64,000 bases of DNA from CAWBFD01 sp963788115. GTDB taxonomy: Bacteria > Actinomycetota > Thermoleophilia > Solirubrobacterales > 70-9. The first letter of the stretch is position 1, and each line of letters begins with the position of its first letter. Both the position numbers and the translations under genes were made by a program. Where the stretch lies: NCBI GenBank assembly GCA_963788115.1, contig CAWBFD010000004.1:1178001-1242000 (forward strand), written 5' to 3'. Of this stretch, positions 28,527-36,750 are shown in pieces. The notes beneath the pieces are model-generated. The model was not told the DNA's origin. It ran no database searches and worked only from the letters and a program-made list of their open reading frames with translations.

Positions 28527-29164
28527 TCGTCACGTGGAGGATCGCCGTGCGGTTGGCGCTGATCATCACAGCGGCGGTGATCCTGCAGGTCTCGTTCTTC
28601 TCGTTCCTCTCGATCCTCGGAGGCACGCCGGACGTGCTCTACGTCGTGGTGGCCTCGATCGGGCTTCTGGGCGGCGGCGTCGTCGGGGCCGTCTGCGGCT
28701 TCGCCACCGGACTCCTCCTCGACTCGGTGCTGGTGCAGACCCTGGGCGTCTCGTCGCTCGTGCTGCTGGGGGTCGGGTACCTGGCCGGGCGCTTCCGCGA
28801 GGCCTTCGAGATCTCGAGCTCGCTGACGCCGGCGCTCCTCGTCGGCGGGCTGACTCTCGGCGGAGCCGCCGGCTTCGCCGCGATCCAGCTGATGCTCGGC
28901 GTGGAGGCCCAGGTGAGCCTGCTGGTCCTGCGTGAGATCGTGGTCAAGGGCCTGCTCGCGTTCCTGCTCGCCATCCCCTTCTACCCGTTGCTCCGCCGCG
29001 TGCTGCGTCCCGCCCTGATCGACCAGGCGCCCAGGCGCGGCCTGCTGTCCCGTGCCCCCAGGGGCCGCCGTTCCCGTCGCCGGCGCGGCCGCGCCGCGCG
29101 GCTCAGCAGGCCGGCCACGGTCGCCGTGGGCAGGAGCGGCGGCATTCGCGGAGGGCTCGGCTAG
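28523..29164 (+). CDS. mreD: Rod shape-determining protein MreD
   Basis: 213 residues from an ATG overlapping the mreC stop (ATGA). Five or so membrane helices occupy residues 7-165, including LLDSVLVQTLGVSSLVLLGVG. The last ~45 residues are Arg/Gly-rich and cytoplasmic, longer than in most MreD proteins. Assignment rests on topology and the mreBCD order more than on sequence, as MreD is poorly conserved. Confidence 0.88.
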   Translation: MIVTWRIAVRLALIITAAVILQVSFFSFLSILGGTPDVLYVVVASIGLLGGGVVGAVCGFATGLLLDSVLVQTLGVSSLVLLGVGYLAGRFREAFEISSSLTPALLVGGLTLGGAAGFAAIQLMLGVEAQVSLLVLREIVVKGLLAFLLAIPFYPLLRRVLRPALIDQAPRRGLLSRAPRGRRSRRRRGRAARLSRPATVAVGRSGGIRGGLG

Positions 29165-29177
29165 TGGTGGCTCACTG

Positions 29178-31070
29178 ATGTTCCTTCGCGACGATCGCCC
29201 GCCGCTCCCGGGCCAGTTCTCGGTGCGCATCGCCCTCCTCGGGGCGTTCGCGCTGATCGCCTTCTCGATCATCTTCTTCCGGCTCTGGTACCTCGAGGTC
29301 CTCTCGGGCGACAAGTACCTCGCCGAGGCCCAGAACAACCAGGTGCGGAAGATCACCGTTCAGGCGCCCCGCGGCGAGATCCTCGATCGCAACGGCGAGG
29401 TCCTGGTGGCGAACCGCGACGCGCTCGCGCTGCAGGTGCGCACCGAGGAGCTGCCGCGTCGGCCCCGCAAGCGCGAGGAGGTCTTGCGCGAGGTCGCCCG
29501 GATCGCGAACCTCAGGTATGAGCGGATCCGCGAGCAGATCCGTGAGGGGGCGAGGGAGGCCCCGGCGACGCCGGTGACGCTCCGCCGGGACGTGCCCTTC
29601 GAGCTGATCTACTACATCCGCGAGAACCAGGAGCGGTTCCCTGGCGTGAGCGTCGAGCGGATCTACGTCCGCACCTACCCCCAGGGGACGCTCGCCGCGC
29701 ACGTGCTCGGCTACGTGCGAGAGGTGAGCGCCGAGCAGCTCAAGGATCCCCGCTTCCAGAACCTCGACCCGGGCGACACCGTCGGCCAGGACGGGGCCGA
29801 GTCCTCCTACGACAGCCTGCTGCGCGGGATCAACGGCATCACCAGGGTCCAAGTCGACGCGACCGGGCGCCCGACGGGCAGGGCGCTCTCCCAACAGCAG
29901 TCGAAGGCCGGGAACAACCTGGTCCTGTCGATTGACAGCAACATCCAGGAGGCGGGCGAGGACGCGGTCGAGTCGTTCGGGAAGCCGGGGGCGTTCGCGG
30001 TCCTGAACGTGAACAACGGGGAGGTGCTGGGCCTCGGGTCGGTTCCCACCTACGATCCCTCGGTCTTCTCCCAGCCGGTGATCACCCAGGGGGAGTCGGA
30101 GGCGATCTTCGGCGTGCCGGGCGACACCACCTCCACCGGCGCCCCGATCTTCAACCGGGCCACAAACGGCGCCTACCCGACCGGCTCGGCGTTCAAGCCG
30201 ATCACGGCGATCGCGGCGATGTCGAGCGGGATCGCCGGCCCCGACACCGTGATCTACGACCCGGGCTCGATCAGGATCGGGGACATCACGTTCTCAAACG
30301 CCGGCGGGGCCGCGCACGGGTCGGTCGACATGCGCACGGCCCTTCAGGTCTCCTCGGACGTCTACTTCTACACCCTCGGTCGCGATCTCGACTACGCGGG
30401 CGATGAGGCGCTGCAGAAGACCGGGGCCGCTCTCGGGATCGGCAGTCCGACCGGGATCGACCTCCCCGGCGAGGGACCGGGCCTGCTGCCCTCGCCGGAG
30501 TGGCGGGACGAGCTCTACCGCAAGGGGCTCACCGACCGGCCTTGGAGCGTGGGGGACAACGTGAACCTCGCGGTCGGGCAGGGCGATCTGCAGGCGGATC
30601 CGCTGCAAATGGCAGTCGCCTACGCGACGATCGCGAACGGGGGCCAGGTCGTGCGCCCGCACGTGGGCCTGCGGGTGGAGGATCCCTCCGGCCGCGTGAT
30701 CCAGCAGATCGAGCCGGCGCCGCGCCGCGAGGTCGAGATCGACCCCGCCTGGCGCGACGCGATCATGGAGGGGCTCAACCGCGCGGCCATGGAGCCGGGC
30801 GGGACCTCGTACGCGATCTTCGGCGGCTTCCCGATCGAGATCGCGGGCAAGACGGGTACGGCGGAGCGGCCGCCCTACGGCGATCAGTCCTGGTACGTCG
30901 CCCTCGCGCCCTACCCCGATCCCCAGATCGCGGTCGCCGTCACGATCGAGCAGGGTGGCTTCGGTGCGGACGCAGCAGCGCCGGCCACTCGCCAGATCCT
31001 CGAGACCTACTTCAACCTCAAGCCGGGCCAGGTGGAATCGGTGGACTCGGCCACGGCGGTCTACGAGTGA
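29178..31070 (+). CDS. mrdA: Penicillin-binding protein 2 (elongation transpeptidase)
   Basis: 630 residues. One N-terminal membrane helix (about 17-39) precedes the dimerisation domain (APRGEILDRNGEVLVANRD). The transpeptidase domain shows all three active-site motifs: SxxK as GSAFKP (Ser337), SxD as SSD near 391, and KTG in GKTGTAE near 557. It cross-links peptidoglycan during elongation, as partner of RodA encoded next (TGATG overlap). No PASTA domains. Confidence 0.95.
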   Translation: MFLRDDRPPLPGQFSVRIALLGAFALIAFSIIFFRLWYLEVLSGDKYLAEAQNNQVRKITVQAPRGEILDRNGEVLVANRDALALQVRTEELPRRPRKREEVLREVARIANLRYERIREQIREGAREAPATPVTLRRDVPFELIYYIRENQERFPGVSVERIYVRTYPQGTLAAHVLGYVREVSAEQLKDPRFQNLDPGDTVGQDGAESSYDSLLRGINGITRVQVDATGRPTGRALSQQQSKAGNNLVLSIDSNIQEAGEDAVESFGKPGAFAVLNVNNGEVLGLGSVPTYDPSVFSQPVITQGESEAIFGVPGDTTSTGAPIFNRATNGAYPTGSAFKPITAIAAMSSGIAGPDTVIYDPGSIRIGDITFSNAGGAAHGSVDMRTALQVSSDVYFYTLGRDLDYAGDEALQKTGAALGIGSPTGIDLPGEGPGLLPSPEWRDELYRKGLTDRPWSVGDNVNLAVGQGDLQADPLQMAVAYATIANGGQVVRPHVGLRVEDPSGRVIQQIEPAPRREVEIDPAWRDAIMEGLNRAAMEPGGTSYAIFGGFPIEIAGKTGTAERPPYGDQSWYVALAPYPDPQIAVAVTIEQGGFGADAAAPATRQILETYFNLKPGQVESVDSATAVYE

Positions 31071-32317
31071 TGGAAGCAGGGACAGGCGCCTCCGCGGCCC
31101 GGCGCCGCCCGGCCGGCCGGCGGACCTCGCTCGCCGGCGGGCAGGCGCATCCGCGCCCGTTCGAGGAGGAGCGCCCGGGGATCCTCGAGCGCTCGTTCTT
31201 CGGGCTCGACTTCATCGTCGCCATCACCGCGATGCTCGCCGTCGCCTTCAGCGTCTACACGATCGCGCTCACGACCAAGGGCGACGTCCCGGGCGAGCCC
31301 TACTACTTCGCGATCCGGCAGACCATCTACGCGGTGGTGGGGATCGCTCTGATGCTGGGTCTGGCGCGGATCGACTACTCACGCTTCCGCGAGCTGCGGG
31401 TCGGCATCTACACGGCGATGATCGCGAGCGTGGTGCTGGTGCTCGCCCTCGGCGAGGCCACGCGCGGCTCGCGGCGCTGGATCGAGCTCCCCTTCTTCAC
31501 ATTCCAGCCGTCGGAGCTGGGAAAGGTCCTGCTGATACTCGCACTGGCCGCGTTCGCGCTGGAGCGCACGAGGCGGGTCGGGGAGTGGCAGCGGACCGCA
31601 CGGCTGCTGCTGCTCGGGGTCGTCCCCGCCGCGATCGTCCTGCTCCAGCCCGACCTCGGCACGGCGCTCGTGTACGGGGCGATCACGCTCGCCGTCCTGT
31701 TCATCGCCGGCGTGCGCTGGACCCACTTCGCCGCGATCGGCGCGGTGGCGGCCCTCGCGGTCTCGGCGGTCCTGGTGATCGCCCCCGCGATCGGACACCC
31801 TATCCTCAAGGACTACCAGGAGGAGCGGCTGACGGCGTTCCTGAACCCGTCGAGCGACCCTCGTGACTCCAGCTACCAGATCAATCAGTCGCTGATAGCC
31901 ATAGGATCTGGTGGAAAGACCGGACGCGGTGACGACTCCACACAGACGCGGCAGGGTTTCCTGCCCGAGCGCCATACGGACTTCATCTTCGCCGTCGTCG
32001 GCGAGCGCTTCGGATTCGTCGGTGCCGCGTTCCTACTATCCCTCTACGCCCTGCTGATATGGAGGGCCTTGCGCATCCTGACGCTCTCGAAAAACTTGTA
32101 CGGAAGCATGATCGCCGGCGGTATCGCCGCCATGCTGATGTTCCAGGTGTTCGTCAACGTCGGCATGAACATCGGAATCATGCCGATCACCGGGATCACC
32201 CTGCCTCTGATGAGCTTCGGCGGTTCGTCGATCCTCGTCACGTTCATGGCGCTGGGGATCCTGCAGAGCATCTACGTTCAGGCAAGGCTCACCTCCAAGA
32301 GCAGGGCTCCCGTGTAG
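31070..32317 (+). CDS. rodA: Rod shape-determining protein RodA (SEDS glycosyltransferase)
   Basis: 415 residues with about ten membrane helices. A ~45-residue Arg/Gly-rich cytoplasmic start precedes helix 1. FTFQPSELGKVLLILALA, LLQPDLGTALVYG and FLPERHTDFIFAVVGERFGFVG are hallmark SEDS segments, the last containing the conserved acidic/His region of the extracellular loop. Polymerises glycan strands with PBP2. The ATG overlaps the mrdA stop by one base. Confidence 0.95.
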   Translation: MEAGTGASAARRRPAGRRTSLAGGQAHPRPFEEERPGILERSFFGLDFIVAITAMLAVAFSVYTIALTTKGDVPGEPYYFAIRQTIYAVVGIALMLGLARIDYSRFRELRVGIYTAMIASVVLVLALGEATRGSRRWIELPFFTFQPSELGKVLLILALAAFALERTRRVGEWQRTARLLLLGVVPAAIVLLQPDLGTALVYGAITLAVLFIAGVRWTHFAAIGAVAALAVSAVLVIAPAIGHPILKDYQEERLTAFLNPSSDPRDSSYQINQSLIAIGSGGKTGRGDDSTQTRQGFLPERHTDFIFAVVGERFGFVGAAFLLSLYALLIWRALRILTLSKNLYGSMIAGGIAAMLMFQVFVNVGMNIGIMPITGITLPLMSFGGSSILVTFMALGILQSIYVQARLTSKSRAPV

Positions 32318-32367
32318 GTCAGGAGCATCGTGCTCCCCCGCGGGCAACCCACTCTTGAGGTGAGAAC

Positions 32368-34294
32368 TTGAAGAAGCGAATACTGGTATCGGTCGACGCC
32401 GGCGAGACGCGCGTCGCCGTGCTCGAGTCGAAGGGCTCGGCACGGGGCGGGCGCGGGCGCCGGGGCGGCCGGGCAAAGTCGAATGGCAAGGGCGGCTCCA
32501 ATGGCGCCCAGGCCGAATGGAAGGTCGGCGAGCTCTACGTGGAGCGGCGCGGCTCGCGCACGATCGTCGGCAACATCTACAAGGGCGTCGTCGACAACGT
32601 CCTCCCCGGGATGGAGGCGGCGTTCGTCGACATCGGGCTCGAGCGCAACGGCTTCCTGCACGTCGACGAGATCGTGCTTCCGGACGGGACCCCGGTCCCG
32701 AAGCGCGGCCGCGGCAAGGGGCGGCGGATCGACGAGCTCCTGAAGCCGCGCCAGGAGGTGCTGGTGCAGGTCGTCAAGGACCCGCTGAAGACCAAGGGCG
32801 CGCGGCTCTCGATGCAGCTCTCGATCGCCGGGCGCTACCTCGTGTACATGCCGCAGGGAGCCGGCGTCGGGGCCAGCCGGCGGCTGTCGGATGCCGAGCG
32901 CGACCGCCAGCGCAAGCTGCTCCAGAAGCTGCACAAGGGTCCCGGCGGGGTCATCGTCCGGACCGCGGCACAGGGGGCGCGCAAGGCCGACTTCGAGCGC
33001 GATCTCGCCTACCTGCACCGGCTGAACGAGGTAGTGGAGAAGCGGGCGAAGGAGGTGAAGGCGCCCGGGATGGTGTTCCAGGAGGCCGATCTCTCGATCC
33101 GGGTCCTGCGCGACGTGCTCTCGAAGGAGTTCGACGGCGCCGTCATCGACGACCCCAAGCAGCATCACCGGGTGACCAGCTTCTTCCAGCGCACCGCGCC
33201 GGAGCTGGTCGAGTACGTGGAGCTGTACGAGGGCGAGGAGCCGCTGTTCGAGCGCGAGGGGGTCGAGGAAGCGTTCCAGTCGGTGCTCTCGCGCCGCGTG
33301 GACCTGCGCTCCGGCGGCTACCTGATGGTCGACTACGCCGAGGCGCTGACGGTGATCGATGTGAACACGGGCAGCTTCACCGGCCGCGGCAAGGGCCGCC
33401 TGGAGGACACGATCACCAAGGTCAACGTGGAGGCGGCGGAGGAGGTGGTGCGCCAGCTCAGGCTGCGCGACATCGGCGGGATCATCGTCATCGACTTCAT
33501 CGATATGGCGCGCTCGGCCAACCGCGACCAGGTGATCAAGACGCATGCGCAAGGCGCTCGACGAGGACAAGACCAAGACCTACGTGGTCGAGGTCTCGCC
33601 GCTGGGCCTGGTCGAGATGACCCGCCAGAACATCACCGACGGCGTGCGCGAGATCCTGACCAAGCAGTGCCCCACCTGTGGTGGCGAGGGGGTGGTCGAG
33701 TCCGAGGAGACCGTCGCGATCGACGTTCTGCGACGGCTGCGCAAGCTGGTGATCGAGCGCCCCGGCCCGGAGGCATTCCTGATCCGGGTCCATCCGAGCG
33801 TCGCCAGGGAGCTGCTCGAAGCCGACAGCGGGCTGCGCGAGTTCGAGGCCGAGACCGGCAAGAAGTTCCACTTCGAGGGCGGCGAGGCGCTGCCGATCAA
33901 CACCTACGAGGTCGCCGACGAGGGGACCCGGGGGCAGATCGAGCAGCGAGCGCTGCCGTTCCAGGTCGGGGAGGAGGTCCTGCTCACGATCGAGGAGCCG
34001 CACATGTACAACGTGGACGACGCGGTCGCCCGGGTCGACTCCTACGTGATCAGCGTCAGCGGCGGCGGCAAGCATGTCGGCAAGCGCCGTCTGGTGCGCA
34101 TCGAGCAGGTGGGGCGCTCGTCCGCGACCGCCTCGCTGGTAGATGCGCAAGCGACGAACGGCGGCGGCGAAGCCCCCAAGGACTCCGGCGACAAGCAGGT
34201 AGAATCACGCTCCTCCAGCGCGCGGCGCAGGGGCCGTAGGGGCGGCCGGCGCCGCTCTCGCACCCGAGGAGGCAATGGCAACGGAAATGGCTGA
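32368..34294 (+). CDS. rng: Ribonuclease E/G family protein, split by a +1 frameshift
   Basis: A TTG start follows GAGGTGAG (32357-32364). Frame 1 carries the S1 domain with a basic insert (residues ~25-130), then VDYAEALTVIDVNTGSFTG and GGIIVIDFIDM, which hold the two metal-binding aspartates of the catalytic domain. At c33544 an extra base breaks the frame. The next frame continues without loss from MRKALDEDKTKTYVVEVSPL through the zinc-link CPTCGG to 34294 with an Arg/Gly tail. Removal of one base gives a normal ~641-residue enzyme that processes rRNA and mRNA. Without it, frame 1 ends at 34239 in unrelated sequence. Confidence 0.88.
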
Positions 34295-34817
34295 GAGCTA
34301 CGCGATCGTCGAGACCGGCGGCAAGCAGTACCGCGCCGAGCAGGGCGCGACGCTGCTGGTCGAGCGCCTTCCCGACGACCAGGGCGCCAAGGTCAACCTC
34401 CGCGCGGTCATGTACCGGGCCGACGGGAGCGTCGTGCTCGAGCCCAAGGAGCTGGAGAAGGTCAAGGTCGAGGCGACCGTCGCCGAGCACCTCCGGGCCC
34501 CCAAGGTGCGGATCTTCAAGCACCGGCCGAAGAAGGGCTATCGTCGCGCGGGCGGGCCACCGTCAGGGGCTGACAAAGCTCGAGGTGACCGAGGTCAAGA
34601 TGCTGACGCGCAAGCCGGCGGCGAAGAAGGCCGAGCCGCGGCGAAGAAGCCGGCGGCGAAGAAGCCGGCGGCGAAGAAGCCGGCGGCGAAGGCCACGGGA
34701 GCGAAGACGACGGCGGCGAAGACACCCGCCGCGAAGACGCGCTCGACCTCGACACGCAAGACTTCGAGCAGCCGGTCCGGCAGCACGAGCACTCGGACGA
34801 AGAAGGAAGAGGACTGA
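34287..34817 (+). CDS. rplU: 50S ribosomal protein L21 with lysine/alanine tail, containing a compensated frameshift pair
   Basis: Starts at ATG 34287 (SYAIVETGGKQYRAEQG), or possibly ATG 34275, where AGGAGG lies too close. The L21 core runs to RIFKHRPKKGYRR. From about 34554 to 34637 the natural sequence, including the conserved GHRQ and then LTKLEVTEVKML, sits in the next frame: one extra G (34554-34556) and one missing base (34636-34637) flank it. After that the frame returns and encodes a (PAAKK)n tail of the kind seen in high-GC actinobacteria. Conserved L21 residues would be lost as written, so an assembly error is likely. Confidence 0.9.
   Translation: MAESYAIVETGGKQYRAEQGATLLVERLPDDQGAKVNLRAVMYRADGSVVLEPKELEKVKVEATVAEHLRAPKVRIFKHRPKKGYRRAGGPPSGADKARGDRGQDADAQAGGEEGRAAAKKPAAKKPAAKKPAAKATGAKTTAAKTPAAKTRSTSTRKTSSSRSGSTSTRTKKEED
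34638..34690 (+). repeat. 15-bp tandem repeat encoding PAAKK units
   Basis: GCGGCGAAGAAGCCG is repeated three times perfectly (34638-34682) with a partial fourth unit. It encodes the lysine/alanine/proline tail of L21. Such repeats can change copy number by slippage. Confidence 0.85.
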
Positions 34818-35071
34818 TGGCGCACAAGAAGGGACTCGGATCGAGCCGCAACGGCCGCGACTCCAACCCGAAGATGCTCGGGGTGAAGGTGTTCGCCGGC
34901 CAGCGCGTGGGCGGGGGCGAGATCATCGTCCGCCAGCGCGGCACCCGGTTCCGCCCGGGCCCGGGCGCCGGCATCGGCCGCGACCATACGATCTTCGCCG
35001 CCCGCGCCGGGCTGGTCGAGTTCAGCTCCTCGCGCAAGGGGCGCGTGGTCTCGGTCGCCGAGACGGATTAG
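34817..35071 (+). CDS. rpmA: 50S ribosomal protein L27
   Basis: 84 residues. MAHKKGLGSSRNGRDSNPKM is the standard N-terminus that reaches the peptidyl-transfer centre, and GVKVFAGQRVGGGEIIVRQR follows. The start shares its first base with the rplU stop. There is no N-terminal extension of the kind cleaved in Firmicutes. The usual rplU-rpmA-obgE order is preserved. Confidence 0.97.
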   Translation: MAHKKGLGSSRNGRDSNPKMLGVKVFAGQRVGGGEIIVRQRGTRFRPGPGAGIGRDHTIFAARAGLVEFSSSRKGRVVSVAETD

Positions 35072-35086
35072 CCCTTACCTCGGACC

Positions 35087-35177
35087 CGGGTGTCGCCCGC
35101 CCGGGGGCGGGCATCCCGGCCCTCCCGCCCACACAGGGCATCCATGCCGGGCAGAGCCCCCGGTCGGGCGACACCCG
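35087..35177 (+). repeat. Palindromic intergenic repeat, family 1, copy 3
   Basis: 91 nt bounded by CGGGTGTCGCCCG (35087-35099) and its exact inverse CGGGCGACACCCG (35165-35177). Inner CCGGGGGCGGG and GAGCCCCCGG strands can also pair, and GGGCATCCATGCCGGGC forms part of the centre. It matches copies 1 and 2. It lies between rpmA and obgE. Confidence 0.78.
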
Positions 35178-35192
35178 TCCCCGACGAGCTGA

Positions 35193-35237
35193 CGAGATCC
35201 AGATTTCGTCCACCCCTCGGATGAAATCCGCATCTCG
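35193..35237. repeat. Interrupted inverted repeat upstream of obgE
   Basis: CGAGAT and GATTTCGTCC (35193-35211) mirror GGATGAAATC and ATCTCG (35219-35237) around a 7-nt loop. About 16 of 19 positions can pair. It lies 40 nt before the obgE start and could be a terminator, an operator or part of the transcript leader. Confidence 0.55.
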
Positions 35238-35276
35238 TGGGCCGGACGGCGGTTGTCGCCGGGCTATCGTCGCCCC

Positions 35277-36566
35277 GTGCTCAACGACAGGGCGAAGATC
35301 TACGTGGAGGGCGGCCGCGGCGGCGATGGCGTGGTCAGCTTTCGCCGGGAGGCGCACGTGCCGCGCGGAGGGCCGGACGGGGGCGACGGCGGGCGCGGCG
35401 GCAACGTCGTTCTCGTCTGCGACCCGTCGAAGCGGGACCTCGCCGCGCTTCGCTACGCGCGCCACTTCCGCGCGGGGCGCGGGGGCCATGGTCAGGGCTC
35501 ACGTCGCCATGGCGCCCGCGGGAATGACCGCGTGATTCAGGTTCCGCCCGGGACCCAGGTCAAGGGCCTCGAGGGGGAGCGGTTCGATCTGGTCGCGCCG
35601 GGTCACCGCGCGGTGGTCGCTGCCGGCGGCAGCGGGGGACACGGCAACAAGCGCTTCGCCACATCCACGCGGCAGACGCCAAGGTTCGCCGAAAAGGGCG
35701 TGGAGGGCCCCTCGGGCTGGATCGAGCTGCAGCTGAAGCTGCTCGCCGATGCCGGGCTGGTCGGGCTGCCCAACGCGGGCAAGTCGTCGCTGCTCGGACG
35801 CCTCACGCGGGCCGCGCCGAAGGTTGCGGACTATCCGTTCACGACGTTGGAACCTGTGCTGGGAACGCTCGAGTCCGACGACCGCCAGCTGGTGCTCGCG
35901 GACGTGCCGGGGTTGATCGAGGGCGCGGCGGAGGGCGCCGGGCTGGGTGACGAGTTCCTCGCCCACATCGAGCGCTGCCGCCTGCTGGTGCACCTCGTCG
36001 AGATCGGCGAGCATGCCGAGCCGGACGCCGCTTACGAGACGGTCCGCGACGAGCTCCGGGCGTACGGGGCAGGCCTCGAGGACCTCCCCGAGCTGGTCGC
36101 CCTCGCGAAGGCAGATCTGGTCCCTTACGAGCGCGCGGCCGAGCTTGCCGAGGCCTGGGGCGAGCGCTTGGGCGAACGAGTGCTGGGCGTGCATGCCATC
36201 TCCTCGGCGACCGGCGCCGGCCTGGAGTCGCTGCGGCAGGCGATCCTGGCCGCGGTGCCCGACGAGGAGGCGCCCGCGCTCGCCGCGCCGGAGGAGCCCG
36301 AGTTCGAAGCCGAGCACATCACGTACCGGCCCGCGGCCGTCCAGGGCTTCGAGGTCGAGCCGGAGGGCGAGGGAGCCTTCCGCGTCGCCGGGCGAGGGAT
36401 CGAGCTTCTCGTCGCCCGCCACGACCTCACGAACGAGGAGGCGCTCGCCTACCTCGAGCGGCGGCTGACCGAGATCGGCGTGATCGCTGCGCTCGAGCGG
36501 GCCGGGTTCGAGCCGGGCGACGAGGTGCGCATCGGCGACGAGGCGTTCGAGCTCGATCCCGGCTGA
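35277..36566 (+). CDS. obgE: GTPase Obg
   Basis: 429 residues from a GTG, 6 nt after a TATCGT hexamer. The N-terminal glycine-rich Obg fold (KIYVEGGRGGDGVVSF, PRGGPDGGDGGRGG) is followed by the G domain with G1 GLPNAGKSS, switch II DVPGLIEGA, and a C-terminal OCT domain (from ~350, HITYRPAAVQGFEVE). Associates with the 50S subunit in its assembly. Follows rplU-rpmA as in most bacteria. Confidence 0.96.
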   Translation: MLNDRAKIYVEGGRGGDGVVSFRREAHVPRGGPDGGDGGRGGNVVLVCDPSKRDLAALRYARHFRAGRGGHGQGSRRHGARGNDRVIQVPPGTQVKGLEGERFDLVAPGHRAVVAAGGSGGHGNKRFATSTRQTPRFAEKGVEGPSGWIELQLKLLADAGLVGLPNAGKSSLLGRLTRAAPKVADYPFTTLEPVLGTLESDDRQLVLADVPGLIEGAAEGAGLGDEFLAHIERCRLLVHLVEIGEHAEPDAAYETVRDELRAYGAGLEDLPELVALAKADLVPYERAAELAEAWGERLGERVLGVHAISSATGAGLESLRQAILAAVPDEEAPALAAPEEPEFEAEHITYRPAAVQGFEVEPEGEGAFRVAGRGIELLVARHDLTNEEALAYLERRLTEIGVIAALERAGFEPGDEVRIGDEAFELDPG

Positions 36567-36573
36567 GCGGACC

Positions 36574-36579
36574 TACACT
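36574..36579 (+). promoter_or_regulatory. -10-like element TACACT before structured element B
   Basis: TACACT, the same hexamer seen before valS and lepA, ends 6 nt before position 36586, where the outer helix of the structured element begins. A transcript from here would start almost exactly at that helix and run into proB. Confidence 0.45.
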
Positions 36580-36585
36580 TTCGGC

Positions 36586-36740
36586 GGGCAATGCCGGCAC
36601 CCCGCACATCCGGATGACGCACGTGGCGCGTCGCATCTCTTCGTCCTCGGCCGCTCGTGTGCTGGGGCACACTTCGCGCCCTGCGTCCTCGATCTGCTCG
36701 GCCACGTGCGCCCCCGAGCGCACGCGGTCCGGCATTGACC
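36586..36740. ncRNA. Candidate structured element B (proB 5' region)
   Basis: 155 nt. Outer helix: 36586-36601 with 36726-36740 (GGGCAATGCCGG / CCGGCATTGACC, one mismatch and one bulge). Middle helix: CGCACGTGGC (36618-36627) with GCCACGTGCG (36701-36710), perfect. Inner hairpin: GTGTGC (36657-36662) with GCACAC (36667-36672). The strands between helices are almost identical to those of element A at 54317-54479, whereas the helices differ but remain paired. It ends 10 nt before the proB ATG. Could be a cis-regulatory RNA or a dispersed palindromic element; the strand is not determined. Confidence 0.6.
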
Positions 36741-36750
36741 ACCGCACCCG

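Noticed and set aside
33540..33550. Programmed +1 frameshift in rng
   Set aside because: No slippery sequence, rare codon or stimulatory stop codon. Similar isolated indels in unrelated genes make an error more likely.
36600..36740. Minus-strand open frame across element B reading AEQIEDAGREV and RAAEDEEMRRA, with a similar frame in element A
   Set aside because: The matching stretch in element A differs in length by one base between the two conserved blocks (24 against 23 nt), so the frame is not kept. Paired changes in stems explain the conservation better than a protein.
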